A stretch of 64,000 bases of DNA from the NCBI GenBank assembly GCA_949752745.1, contig OX457026.1, positions 43,431,239-43,495,238 of the forward strand, written 5' to 3'. A model generated the notes under the pieces. It had not been told where the DNA came from, made no database searches, and saw nothing but the letters and a program-made list of their open reading frames with translations. Source of the DNA: Protula sp. h YS-2021. Taxonomy: Eukaryota; Annelida; Polychaeta; Sabellida; Serpulidae. Made by a program: the position numbers and the translations under genes. Positions 21,348-33,937 of this stretch are shown here, one piece after another. Each line of letters opens with the position of its first letter. Position 1 is the stretch's first letter.

Positions 21348-22104
21348 TAGACTCGGGTTATTGTTTCTAATATATTGAAGTTGTGCAGAACGTCGTCTGT
21401 TTGTCAGACGAGGCCTTTATTTGGTCGAAATTGGCCTTTGAACTTGGGCAATTTATCTAGCCAAGATATCCTTTTGGAGGTTTTGGTCGAATCGAAGCCC
21501 ATCTGGATCTGTATTTGGACTTAGAATCCCAAAATTCGGATCTCAACGTGTACTTGGGTTTCTAGACGATATCTCCAAAACTAGTGAGCGGATACGGTTC
21601 ATAGTTCACATGCGTAACAAAGAAAACATCTAGATGTGCCGTTTGGGGGTCTTAGAATCCCAGGCAAGAGTTAAAGCCAGCAAATTCCAACCAATTGTGA
21701 CTTTTTAAACGGTACTAAAACAAAACAAAAACATTTCAACTGTTAAACGCTTTAATGCAGACAGGAATGCAGAGATTGCAACACCACCCGCATCAAGTGC
21801 AACTCCCGAAGACGATCAAGGGGACTCGTACACCAGAGCTAATTGTTTTCTTAGTGTCTTTGCTTCCGTACAAAATATCGCGTATGCCATGTGTTTTCCA
21901 AATGTGACTTCATCCTGAAAAACCGAAGTCTACCGAGAGGGAACATTGTTGGCTGCACCCGCCTCGCGTTCGGGGTTTCAGGAAGTTGTTGCGTTAAGGG
22001 GAATGCTACGGTAATGCACGGTTGTATTCTTCGTAAAAATATAAGCTTTTTTCGCTGATTCTACATGCCTTGTCTACATGGTCTTGTTCTTTTTCATATT
22101 ACAG
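21348..22104 (+). other. Stretch without recognised gene
   Basis: The first ~300 bases look like diverged monomers of the GTCCGTCC-type element at 20231 (GGACTTAGAATCCCAAAATT, TGGGTTTCTAGACGATATCT). After about 21700 the sequence looks unique up to the acceptor at 22104. Confidence 0.35.
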
Positions 22105-22291
22105 ATGTTCCGTCACCAACCAGGAAGAGGAAGAGGGCAAGAAGTCGTGATAGTCCTACCCTGGGCAAGGGACAATGTAAGCACCGCCCAGGACAAGGGA
22201 CAGTGACATTACCACCCTGGGCTACAGAGGGACAACGGCAACGCCAGCCAGAGGGACAACACCAGCAACGGAGACGGCACAACTCGCGGCG
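22105..22291 (+). CDS. Putative first exon of the macrosatellite array, basic R/S-rich
   Basis: The acceptor is TTTCATATTACAG and the donor GGCG|GTGAGA, placed just before an in-frame TGA. With two leading bases it reads DVPSPTRKRKRARSRDSPTL and then GQRQRQPEGQHQQRRRHNSR. It is basic, with a KRKR-type nuclear-signal-like start. The same GGCG|GTGAGA donor recurs in the units downstream. No known family. Confidence 0.4.
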
Positions 22292-22903
22292 GTGAGACAG
22301 AAAGCCCTGGGCTAGGGACAGTGACAGTAACGCCCAGGGCAAGAAGTAGTGACAGTTCTACCCTGGGCAAGGGACAATGTTAGCACCACCCAGGAATAGG
22401 GCAATGACAGTCCTACCCTGGGCTAGGGACAATGTTAGCACCTCTCAGGGAAATGGACAGTGACAGGACCATCATGGGTTAGGGACAATATTAGCACCTC
22501 CCAGGCCATGGTACCGTGACAGCCGCCAGCCACGGAGATGAAAACTACTACTAAAAACGGAGGGACATCGCCACTACTCACGGAAGAGGATCCAGCATCG
22601 CCAGCCACAGAGCAGCACAGCGAGTTAGCCAAGCAGAGGACAGCTCAGCGGTCATCCAAGAGGACAGCCAAGCAAAGGACAGCTCAGTGGTCATCCAAGA
22701 GGACAGCCAAGCAGAGGACAGCTCGGCGGTCATCAGAGGACACCCAAGCAGACAACAGCATAAGTCACATTTTTACTTTCCTTTTCTTTTTTAAATCGTG
22801 AATATTGACGTATTCCATTGCGGGTTTGGGCTTTACCGGGATCGGTTCGGGCTGCACTTGCATTTTCATAATATTAATTTCTTCATTATTCGAAGTTTTT
22901 CAG

Positions 22904-23019
22904 AAAAGCCCAGATGTTCAACCAGGGATAGGGACAGAGCCAACGCCAGCTACAGAGGGACAATGCCAACGCCAGCCAGAGGGACAACACCAGCAACGGA
23001 TACGGCACAACTCGTGGCG
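22904..23019 (+). CDS. Macrosatellite exon, unit 1
   Basis: The acceptor is AAGTTTTTCAG and the donor GGCG|GTGAGA. Frame one is open for the whole exon: KSPDVQPGIGTEPTPATEGQ, CQRQPEGQHQQR. It ends just before a TGA that splicing would remove. Two bases trail. Confidence 0.4.
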
Positions 23020-23918
23020 GTGAGACAGATAGCCCTGGGCTAGGGACAATGACAGTAATGCCCAGGGCAAGAAGTAGTTACAGTCCTACCCTGGGCTAAG
23101 GACAATGTTAGCGCCAGCCAGGAATAGGGCAATGACAGTCCTAAGCTGGGCTAGAGACAATGTTAGCACCTCTCAGGGCAATGGACAGTGGCATCCCATC
23201 TTGGGCTAGGGACAATGTTAGCACCGCCCAGGACAAGGAACAGTGACAGTACCATCCTCGGCTACGGAGGACAACGCCAAGGCCAGCCAGAGGGACAACA
23301 CCAGCAACGGAGGCGGCCAACACCAGCAACGGAGACGGCACAACTCGCGGCGGTGAGACATAGCCCTGGGCTAGGGACATTGACAGTAACGCCCAGGGCA
23401 AGAAGTAGTGACAGTTATACCCTGGGCAAGGGACAATGTTAGCACCACCCAGGAATAGGGCAATGACAGTCCTACCCTGGGCTAGGGACAATGTTAGCAC
23501 CTCTCAGGGCAATGGACAGTGACAGTACCATCGTGGGTTAGGGACAATATTAGCACCGCCCAGGCCATGGTACCATGACAGCCGCCAGCCACGGAGATGA
23601 AAACTACTACTAGAAACGAAGGGAAATCGCCACTAGCCACGGAAGAGGATCCAGCATAGCCAGCCACAGAGCAGTACAGCGAGTTAGCCAAGCAGAGGAC
23701 AGCTCAGCGGTCATCCAAGAGGACAGCCAAGCAGAGGACAGCTCATCCAAGAGGACAGCCAATCAGACAACAGCATAAGTCACATTTTTACTTTCCTTTT
23801 CTTTTTTAAATCGTGAATATTGACGTATTCCATTGCGGGTTGGGGCTTTACCGGGTTTGGTTCGGGCTGCACTTGCATTTTCATCATATTAATTTCTTCG
23901 TTATTCGAAGTTTTTCAG

Positions 23919-24056
23919 AAAAGCCCAGATGTTCAACCAGGGATAGGGAGAGAGCTAACGCCAGCTACAGAGGGACAATGCCCACGCCAGCCAGAGGGAC
24001 AACACCAGCAACGTTGGCGACCAACACCAGCATCGGAGACGGCACAACTCGCGGCG
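23919..24056 (+). CDS. Macrosatellite exon, unit 2
   Basis: Same splice sites as unit 1 (acceptor after the palindrome at 23813; donor GGCG|GTGAGA at 24057). It reads KSPDVQPGIGRELTPATEGQ, with an added WRPTPAS segment from one more GCAACG unit. Confidence 0.4.
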
Positions 24057-24972
24057 GTGAGACAGATAGCCCTGCGCAAGGGACAGTGACAGTAACGCCC
24101 AGGCCAAGAAGTAGTTACAGTTCTACCCTGGGCTAGGGACAATGTTAGCACCTCTCAGGGCAATGGACAGTGACAGTCCCATCTTGGGCTAGGGACAATG
24201 TTAGTACCGCCCATGACAATGGACAGTGGCAGTACCATCCTGGGCTAGGGACAATGTTAGCACCGCCCAGGACGAGGAACCGTGACAGTACCATCCTCGG
24301 CTACAGAGGATCAACGCCAACGCCAGCCAGAGGGACAACACCAGCAACGGAGGCGGCCAACACCAGCAACGGAGACGGCACAACCCGCGGCGGTGAGACA
24401 GATAGTTCTGGGCTAGGGACAGTGACAGTAACGCCCAGGGCAAGAAGTAGTGACAGTTCTATCCTGGGCAAGGGACAATGTTAGCACCACCCAGGAATAG
24501 GGCAATGACAGTCCTACCCTGGGCTAGGGACGATGTTAGCACCTCTCAGGGCAATGGAGAGTGACAGTACCATCGTGGGTTAGGGACAATATTAGCACCG
24601 CCCAGGCCATGGTACCATGACAGCCGCCAGCCACGGAGATGAAAACTACTACTAGAAACGAAGGGACATCGCCACTAGCCACGGAAGAGGATCCACCATC
24701 GCCAGCCACAGAGCAGCACAGCGAGTTAGCCAAGCAGAGGACAGCTCAGCGGTCATCCAAGAGGACAGCCAAGAGGACAGCCTAGCAGAGGACAGCTCAT
24801 CCAAGAGGACAGCCAAGCAGACAACAGCATAAGTCACATTTTTACTTTCCTTTTCTTTTTTAAATCGTGAATATTGACGTATTCCATTGCGGGTTTGGGC
24901 TTTACCGGGTTCGGTTCGGGCTGCACTTGCATTTTCATAATATTAATTTCTTCATTATTCGAAGTTTTTCAG

Positions 24973-25157
24973 AAAAGCCCAGATGTTCAACAGGGATAGG
25001 GACAGAGCCAACGCAAGCTACAGAGGGACAATGCCAACGCCAGCTACAGAGGGACAATGCTAACGCCAGCCAGAGGGACAACACCAGCAACGGAGACGGC
25101 CAACACCAGCAACGGAGACGGCCAACACCAGCAACGGAGACGGCACAACTCGCGGCG
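24973..25157 (+). CDS. Macrosatellite exon, unit 3, with one-base change
   Basis: Same acceptor and donor (25158). Here TTCAACAGGG replaces TTCAACCAGGG, a one-base deletion that shifts the frame after KSPDVQ relative to the other units. It contains three GGAGACGGCCAACACCAGCA units. Confidence 0.35.
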
Positions 25158-26343
25158 GTGAGACAGATAGCCCTGCGCAAGGGACAGTGACAGTAACGCC
25201 CAGGCCAAGAAGTAGTTACAGTCCTACCCTGGGCTGGGGACAATGTTAGCACCTCTCAGGGCAATGGACAGTGACATTCCCATCTTGGGCTAGGGACAAT
25301 GTTAGCACCGCCCATGACAAGGGACAGTGGCAGTACCATCCTGGGCTGCAGAGGGACAACGCCAACGCCAGCTACAGAGGGACAATGCCAACGCCAGCCA
25401 GAGGGACAACACCAGCAACGAATACGGCACAACTCGTGGCGGTGAGACAGATAGCCCTGGGCTAGGGACAGTGACAGTAACGGCCAGGGCAAGAAGTAGT
25501 TACAGTCCTACCCTGGGCAAGGGACAATGTTAGCGCCAGCCAGGAATAGGGCAATGACAGTCCTAAGCTGGGCTAGAGACAATGTTAGCACCTCTCAGGG
25601 CAATGGACAGTGGCATCCCATCTTGGGCTAGGGACAATGTTAGCACCGCCCAGGACAAGGAACAGTGACAGTACCATCCTCGGCTACAGAGGGACAACGC
25701 CAAGGCCAGCCAGAGGGACAACACCAGCAACGGAGGCGGCCAACACCAGCAACGGAGACGGCACAACTCGCGGCGGTGAGACAGATAGCCCTGGGCTAGG
25801 GACAGTGACAGTAACGCCCAGGGCAAGAAGTGGTGACAGTTCTACCCTGGGCAAGGGACAATGTTAGCACCACCCAGGAATAGGGCAATGACAGCCCTAC
25901 CCTATGCTAGGGACAATGTTAGCACCTCTCAGGGCAATGGACAGTGACAGTACCATCGTGGGTTAGGGACAATATTAGCACCGCCCAGGCCATGGTACCA
26001 TGACAGCCGCCAGCCACGGAGATGAAAACTACTACTAGAAACGAAGGGAAATCGCCACTAGCCACGGAAGAGGATCCAGCATAGCCAGCCACAGAGCAGT
26101 ACAGCGAGTTAGCCAAGCAGAGGACAGCTCAGCGGTCATCCAAGAGGACAGCCAAGCAGAGGACAGCTCATCCAAGAGGACAGCCAATCAGACAACAGCA
26201 TAAGTCACATTTTTACTTTCCTTTTCTTTTTTAAATCGTGAATATTGACGTATTCCATTGCGGGTTGGGGCTTTACCGGGTTTGGTTCGGGCTGCACTTG
26301 CATTTTCATCATATTAATTTCTTCGTTATTCGAAGTTTTTCAG

Positions 26344-26481
26344 AAAAGCCCAGATGTTCAACCAGGGATAGGGAGAGAGCTAACGCCAGCTACAGAGGGA
26401 CAATGCCAACGCCAGCCAGAGGGACAACACCAGCAACGTTGGCGACCAACACCAGCATCGGAGACGGCACAACTCGCGGCG
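26344..26481 (+). CDS. Macrosatellite exon, unit 4
   Basis: Near-identical to unit 2 (23919). Open, KSPDVQPGIGRELTPATEGQ. The donor is at 26482. Confidence 0.4.
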
Positions 26482-27397
26482 GTGAGACAGATAGCCCTGC
26501 GCAAGGGACAGTGACAGTAACGCCCAGGCCAAGAAGTAGTTACAGTTCTACCCTGGGCTAGGGACAATATTAGCACCTCTCAGGGCAATGGACAGTGACA
26601 GTCCCATCTTGGGCTAGGGACAATGTTAGTACCGCCCATGACAATGGACAGTGGCAGTACCATCCTGGGCTAGGGACAATGTTAGCACCGCCCAGGACGA
26701 GGAACCGTGACAGTACCATCCTCGGCTACAGAGGATCAACGCCAACGCCAGCCAGAGGGACAACACCAGCAACGGAGACGGCCAACACCAGCAACGGAGA
26801 CGGCACAACCCGCGGCGGTGAGACAGATAGTTCTGGGCTAGGGACAGTGACAGTAACGCCCAGGGCAAGAAGTAGTGACAGTTCTATCCTGGGCAAGGGA
26901 CAATGTTAGCACCACCCAGGAATAGGGCAATGAAGGTCCTATCCTGGGCTAGGTACGATGTTAGCACCTCTCAGGGCAATGGAGAGTGACAGTACCATCG
27001 TGGGTTAGGGACAATATTAGCACCGCCCAGGCCATGGTACCATGACAGCCGCCAGCCACGGAGATGAAAACTACTACTAGAAACGAAGGGACATCGCCAC
27101 TAGCCACGGAAGAGGATCCACCATCGCCAGCCACAGAGCAGCACAGCGAGTTAGCCAAGCAGAGGACAGCTCAGCGGTCATCCAAGAGGACAGCCAAGAG
27201 GACAGCCTAGCAGAGGACAGCTCATCCAAGAGGACAGCCAAGCAGACAACAGCATAAGTCACATTTTTACTTTCCTTTTCTTTTTTAAATCGTGAATATT
27301 GACGTATTCCATTGCGGGTTTGGGCTTTACCGGGTTCGGTTCGGGCTGCACTTGCATTTTCATAATATTAATTTCTTCATTATTCGAAGTTTTTCAG

Positions 27398-27583
27398 AAA
27401 AGCCCAGATGTTCAACCAGGGATAGGGACAGAGCCAACGCAAGCTACAGAGGGACAATGCCAACGCCAGCTACAGAGGGACAATGCTAACGCCAGCCAGA
27501 GGGACAACACCAGCAACGGAGACGGCCAACACCAGCAACGGAGACGGCCAACACCAGCAACGGAGACGGCACAACTCGCGGCG
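27398..27583 (+). CDS. Macrosatellite exon, unit 5
   Basis: Near-identical to unit 3 but without its one-base deletion, so the frame stays open (KSPDVQPGIGTEPTQATEGQ). The donor is at 27584. Confidence 0.4.
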
Positions 27584-28769
27584 GTGAGACAGATAGCCCT
27601 GCGCAAGGGACAGTGACAGTAACGCCCAGGCCAAGAAGTAGTTACAGTCCTACCCTGGGCTGGGGACAATGTTAGCACCTCTCAGGGCAATGAACAGTGA
27701 CATTCCCATCTTGGGCTAGGGACAATGTTAGCACCGCCCATGACAAGGGACAGTGGCAGTACCATCCTGGGCTGCAGAGGGACAACGCCAACGCCAGCTA
27801 CAGAGGGACAATGCCAACGCCAGCCAGAGGGACAACACCAGCAACGAATACGGCACAACTCGTGGCGGTGAGACAGATAGCCCTGGGCTAGGGACAGTGA
27901 CAGTAACGGCCAGGGCAAGAAGTAGTTACAGTCCTACCCTGGGCAAGGGACAATGTTAGCGCCAGCCAGGAATAGGGCAATGACAGTCCTAAGCTGGGCT
28001 AGAGACAATGTTAGCACCTCTCAGGGCAATGGACAGTGGCATCCCATCTTGGGCTAGGGACAATGTTAGCACCGCCCAGGACAAGGAACAGTGACAGTAC
28101 CATCCTCGGCTACAGAGGGACAACGCCAAGGCCAGCCAGAGGGACAACACCAGCAACGGAGGCGGCCAACACCAGCAACGGAGACGGCACAACTCGCGGC
28201 GGTGAGACAGATAGCCCTGGGCTAGGGACAGTGACAGTAACGCCCAGGGCAAGAAGTGGTGACAGTTCTACCCTGGGCAAGGGACAATGTTAGCACCACC
28301 CAGGAATAGGGCAATGACAGTCCTACCCTGGGCTAGGGACAATGTTAGCACCTCTCAGGGCAATGGACAGTGACAGTACCATCGTGGGTTAGGGACAATA
28401 TTAGCACCGCCCAGGCCATGGTACCATGACAGCCGCCAGCCACGGAGATGAAAACTACTACTAGAGACGAAGGGAAATCGCCACTAGCCACGGAAGAGGA
28501 TCCAGCATAGCCAGCCACAGAGCAGTACAGCGAGTTAGCCAAGCAGAGGACAGCTCAGCGGTCATCCAAGAGGACAGCCAAGCAGAGGACAGCTCATCCA
28601 AGAGGACAGCCAATCAGACAACAGCATAAGTCACATTTTTACTTTCCTTTTCTTTTTTAAATCGTGAATATTGACGTATTCCATTACGGGTTGGGGCTTT
28701 ACCGGGTTTGGTTCGGGCTGCACTTGCATTTTCATCATATTAATTTCTTCGTTATTCGAAGTTTTTCAG

Positions 28770-28900
28770 AAAAGCCCAGATGTTCAACCAGGGATAGGGA
28801 GAGAGCTAACGCCAGCTACAGAGGGACAATGCCAACGCCAGCCAGAGGGACAACACCAGCAACGTTGGCGACCAACACACAGATAGCCCTGCGCAAGGGA
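28770..28900 (+). pseudogene. Macrosatellite exon, unit 6, donor deleted
   Basis: The acceptor is as in the others, but after GTTGGCGACCAACAC the text jumps to ACAGATAGCCC. A ~34-base deletion has removed the GGCG|GTGAGA donor. The end given is approximate. Confidence 0.4.
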
Positions 28901-29789
28901 CAGTGACAGTAACGCCCAGGCCAAGAAGTAGTTACAGTTCTACCCTGGGCTAGGGACAATATTAGCACCTCTCAGGGCAATGGACAGTGACAGTCCCATC
29001 TTGGGCTAGGGACAATGTTAGTACCGCCCATGACAATGGACAGTGGCAGTACCATCCTGGGCTAGGGACAATGTTAGCACCGCCCAGGACGAGGAACCGT
29101 GACAGTACCATCCTCGGCTACAGAGGATCAACGCCAACGCCAGCCAGAGGGACAACACCAGCAACGGAGACGGCCAACACCAGCAACGGAGACGGCACAA
29201 CCCGCGGCGGTGAGACAGATAGTTCTGGGCTAGGGACAGTGACAGTAACGCCCAGGGCAAGAAGTAGTGACAGTTCTATCCTGGGCAAGGGACAATGTTA
29301 GCACCACCCAGGAATAGGGCAATGAAGGTCCTACCCTGGGCTAGGTACGATGTTAGCACCTCTCAGGGCAATGGAGAGTGACAGTACCATCGTGGGTTAG
29401 GGACAATATTAGCACCGCCCAGGCCATGGTACCATGACAGCCGCCAGCCACGGAGATGAAAACTACTACTAGAAACGAAGGGACATCGCCACTAGCCACG
29501 GAAGAGGATCCACCATCGCCAGCCACAGAGCAGCACAGCGAGTTAGCCAAGCAGAGGACAGCTCAGCGGTCATCCAAGAGGACAGCCAAGAGGACAGCCT
29601 AGCAGAGGACAGCTCATCCAAGAGGACAGCCAAGCAGACAACAGCATAAGTCACATTTTTACTTTCCTTTTCTTTTTTAAATCGTGAATATTGACGTATT
29701 CCATTGCGGGTTTGGGCTTTACCGGGTTCGGTTCGGGCTGCGCTTGCATTTTCATAATATTAATTTCTTCGTTATTCGAAGTTTTTCAG

Positions 29790-29925
29790 AAAAGCCCAGA
29801 TGTTCAACCAGGGATAGGGGGAGAGCTAACGCCAGCTACAGAGGGACAACACCAGCAACGGAGACGGCCAACACCAGCAACGGAGACGGCCAACACCAGC
29901 AACGGAGACGGCACAACTCGCGGCG
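29790..29925 (+). CDS. Macrosatellite exon, unit 7
   Basis: Open from KSPDVQPGIGGELTPATEGQ, with three TSNGDG-type units. The donor is at 29926. Confidence 0.4.
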
Positions 29926-30889
29926 GTGAGACAGATAGCCCTGCGCAAGGGACAGTGACAGTAACGCCCAGGCCCAGTAGTAGTTACAGTCCTACCCTGG
30001 GCTAAGGACAATGTTAGCTACTCTCAGGGCAACGGACAGTGACATTCCCATCTTGGGCTAGGGATAATGTTAGCACCGCCCATGACAAGGGACAGTGGCA
30101 GTACCATCCTGGGCTAGGGACAATGTTAGCACCGCCCAGGACAAGGAACAGTGACAGTACCATCCTGGGCTGCAGAGGGACAACGCCAACGCCAGCCAGA
30201 GGGACAACACCAGCAAAGGAGGCGGCCAACATCAGCAACGGAGACGGAACAACTCGCGGCGGTGAGACATATAGTCCTGGGCTAGGGACAGTGACAGTAA
30301 CGCCCAGGGTAAGAAGTAGTGACAGTTCTACCCTGGGCAAGGGACAATGTTAGCACCACCCAGGAATAGGGCAATGACAGTCCTACCCTGGGCTAGGGAC
30401 AATGTTAGCACCTCTCAGGGAAATGGACAGTGACAGGACCATCATGGGTTAGGGACAATATTAGCACCTCCCAGGCCATGGTACCGTGACAGCCGCCAGC
30501 CACGGAGATGAAAACTACTACTAGAAACGGAGGGACATCGCCACTAGCCATGGAAGAGGATCCACCAATGCGAGCCACAGAGCAGCACAGCGAGTTAGCC
30601 AAGCAGAGGACAGCTCAGCGGTCATCCAGAGGACAGCCAAGCAGAGGACAGCAAAGCAGAGGACAGCACAGCGGTCATCCAAGAGGACAGCCTAGCAGAG
30701 GACAGCTCAGTGGACTTCAAAGAGGACACCCAAGCAGACAACAGCATAAGTCACATCTTTACTTTTCTTTTCTTTTTTAAATCGTGAATATTGACGTATT
30801 CCATTTCGGGTTTGGGCTTTACCGGGTTTGGTTCGGGCTGCACTTGCATTTCCATAATATTAATTTCTTCATTATTCGAAGTTTTTCAG

Positions 30890-31005
30890 AAAAGTCCAGA
30901 TGTTCAACCAGGAAGAAGAACAGAGCCAACGCCAGCTACAGAGGGACAATGCCAACGCCAGCCAGAGGGACAACACCAGCAACGGATACGGCACAACTCG
31001 TGGCG
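30890..31005 (+). CDS. Macrosatellite exon, unit 8
   Basis: Open, KSPDVQPGRRTEPTPATEGQ. It resembles unit 1 more than its direct neighbours (CGTGGCG|GTGAGA, ACGGATACGG). The donor is at 31006. Confidence 0.4.
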
Positions 31006-31269
31006 GTGAGACAGATAGCCCTGGGCTAGGGACAATGACAGTAATGCCCAGGGCAAGAAGTAGTTACAGTCCTACCCTGGGCTAAGGACAATGTTAGCGC
31101 CAGCCAGGAATAGGGCAATGACAGTCCTAAGCTGGGCTAGAGACAATGTTAGCACCTCTCAGGGCAATGGACAGTGGCATCCCATCTTGGGCTAGGGACA
31201 ATGTTAGCACCGCCCAGGACAAGGAACAGTGACAGTACCATCCTCGGCTACAGAGGGACAACGCCAAGG

Positions 31270-31480
31270 CCAGCCAGAGGGACAACACCAGCAACGGAGG
31301 CGGCCAACACCAGCAACGGAGGCGGCCAACACCAGCAACGGAGGCGGCCAACACCAGCAACGGAGGCGGCCAACACCAGCAACGGAGGCGGCCAACACCA
31401 GCAACGGAGGCGGCCAACACCAGCAACGGAGGCGGCCAACACCAGCAACGGAGGCGGCCAACACCAGCAACGGAGACAGC
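31270..31480 (+). repeat. Local 22-bp expansion inside the last macrosatellite unit
   Basis: Nine or so tandem copies of CAACACCAGCAACGGAGGCGG + C (22 bp), where other units have one to three. No stop arises in any forward frame, giving nested ORFs (TSNGGGQHQQRRRPTPATEA). Confidence 0.8.
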
Positions 31481-31855
31481 ACAACTCGCGGCGGTGAGAC
31501 AGATAGCCCTGGGCTAGGGACAGTGACAGTAACGCCCAGGGCAAGAAGTAGTGACAGTTCTACCCTGGACAAGGGACAATGTTAGCACCACCCAGGAATA
31601 GGGCAATGACAGTCCTACCCTGGGCTAGGGACAATGTTAGCACCTCTCAGGGCAATGGACAGTGACAGTACCATCGTGGGTTAGGGACAATATTAGCACC
31701 GCCCAGGCCATGGTACCATGACAGCCGCCAGCCACGGAGATGAAAACTACTACTAGAAACGGAGGGACATCGCCACTAGCCACGGAAGAGGATCCAGCTT
31801 CGCCAGCCATGGAGAGGGACAACGCGGCAACCAGCCACAGAGCGGTGCAGCGAGG

Positions 31856-33937
31856 TAGAACTTAAATGACTAGACATTTAAATGTTAATGTGTTGACGGT
31901 AATAATGCAAGTTTAAGTAACAGTAGCAGACATTACCACCTAACTGGTTTATCTGCGATTTTTTCTTAGAAATGTTCCAGTATTTTGGGGCAAGGTAGGT
32001 TGCCTAGGTGTCCCCCTGACTAGTATTTGTTATGATGAATGGCCACAAATTGGCGGAAATGCTGCCGAAAAAAGGACTTTATTCGTAAAATCTTAACTAA
32101 TCCCAGGAATATAGTCTTACTATATTGAAATGATGTTGAGGAAAGGTAGCAGGCATTATTGCCTACCTGATCATTATATTTTGTGATTGGCAAAAAGACT
32201 GGCGAAGGTTTTGCTGAAAAACCACCCCCCCTCCCCTAAAAAGAGTAAAACCTTCAATAACTCCAGGAAAATAACTTTCGTGAAATTTTAGTCCAAATTC
32301 CATCAGAACATGTATCCTCCTACGGTTTCATTGGAAACGTCCACATAAGCGTCTTGCAATTTTGGTTACAGGTTATTCTTATGTCATAAATCTTCAGGAC
32401 ATCATCATTCGTGAACTGGGGCATTGTCTATGGACAATCTAGTTACCATAGCCGTAGCCACCGGTGGGGGGGGGGGGGGGGGGGGAGGCCTCAGCCCTCC
32501 CACTTTTCAGTGTGGGGAGCCATAGTATCCTTCGGCCCCCTCCGTTACGAAGGTTTGCCCCCTCCCCCCAGTTGTCAACAGTTTCGGTCGGTGAATAATG
32601 TTCCATCATCTGATAGTGGTTCAGTATTGTAAGGCCTGAAAACTAAATTATAATCATCCCTGGTTTAAAATCAATAATTTCGTATGTATTGGGCGCATTT
32701 TAACTGGTTTGAACAATATTACCACAATTTCGGGTGTACAAGTCGACTCTACTACAAGTCAAGGCTGCGTAAAAACGACCGAAAATGAAAACAGGTGTGC
32801 ACAAGTCGAATTCTAAAAGCCATGTTATTCTGGTGAGCCCCCGGAAATCCCCGGATGGTCAGGAGACTAAAATCACGGATGACCAGGAAAACAACCGACT
32901 GTGAATATTTACGTAATCAAAGCAGACGCTAGATGTGTAGGGTGATAAGTGGGAGGCTCCGATAAACAAAAGCAACACAATACAAATTTCCGTTCACCAA
33001 CAATTCTAAAATAAATACGCTTTCAACTTTAAATAAACAGAATAAATATATGCAAAACGTAATAAATATATTTTGAACTTTAAATAAACAGATGCAACAC
33101 AAAACAAATTTCCACTCACCAACAATAAACTCAAATTAGATAAATACAATACAAATACAAAACAAGTGCCATTTTTCCTGAGTTTACACATTTTGTGCGA
33201 TTTTTTTTCTGTGCCATATTTTCCCGTGCCATTTTTTCGGACACTAAACCAACCCCCTCCCACCTCAGTCACAATTCGCACATACACTCCAATTCAGGTT
33301 TGTTTTATTTTATAAACAGTGACGCTGAATGCGATCTTTTTCCGTGGGATAGACGCCGCAACATCGGGGTTGTATAGAGTCTGATGTACACTCCCTTGCC
33401 CCCAACCACTACCAAAAAAAAAAAAAAACCGTTATCGTAACCATGACAAGTGAATTCGTAAACAGATCGGAACGAGAAGCACAAGACGAGAATTCAGGAG
33501 CGTGCAATTTTTGCTCGCCTACTTTAGAAAAATATTCATGTAAATCAACTATACACTATCCTGCGGTACCGGATGATTCGAGGGTGGGAAGAGGGGGGGG
33601 GGGGGGCTGAGTAGTGTCAGTACTGTGATTGAGGGTGGCCATGTTGTTCACTGTCAAGATGAAATATAGGTTGTGAAATATAGGTTGTTATTGTCCCGAG
33701 GCTGGATCACATTGTCTCTTCGAACAGACGTCGTTCTGACTTCCATGAACAACCAAAACCCGACGTTGCGTGCAAGGCTTTCCAAAATGTTTAGTGGGTT
33801 CGGGACCTAGTGCACTAATTTACATCCGTGTTTATTCGGGAGATGGATATTTTATCGTCTGATTTTATCGTTTATATTGCGGCTTTATAATTTTTGTTTT
33901 CAAAATTATCAGTCTGTAAGTAGAAACGATGCATAAT
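31856..33937. other. Long stretch without recognised gene
   Basis: A G run lies at 32465-32486. An imperfect ~100-bp duplication is seen (CAACACAATACAAATTTCCG at about 32972 and CAACACAAAACAAATTTCCA at about 33094). An A run lies at 33414-33428 and a G run at 33593-33606. Short ORFs (60-93 codons) show no family pattern. Confidence 0.45.

Larger units (their letters stand above)
22105..31855 (+). repeat. Macrosatellite, ~1.05 and ~1.37-kb units in a 2.425-kb higher-order repeat
   Basis: Eight units are anchored by the 19-bp palindrome at 22798, 23813, 24867, 26238, 27292, 28664, 29684 and 30784. Spacings are 1015, 1054, 1371, 1054, 1372, 1020 and 1100. Each unit has GACAGT/TTAGCACC short repeats, a GAGGACAGCCAAGCAGAGGA stretch, the boundary CAGCATAAGTCAC, a T-rich run, the palindrome, GTTTTTCAG|AAAAGCCCAG and a GGCG|GTGAGA donor. 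The paired 1054 + 1371 units are almost identical between copies, so amplification is recent. The last unit ends in CGAG|GTAGAA at 31855. Confidence 0.85.
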
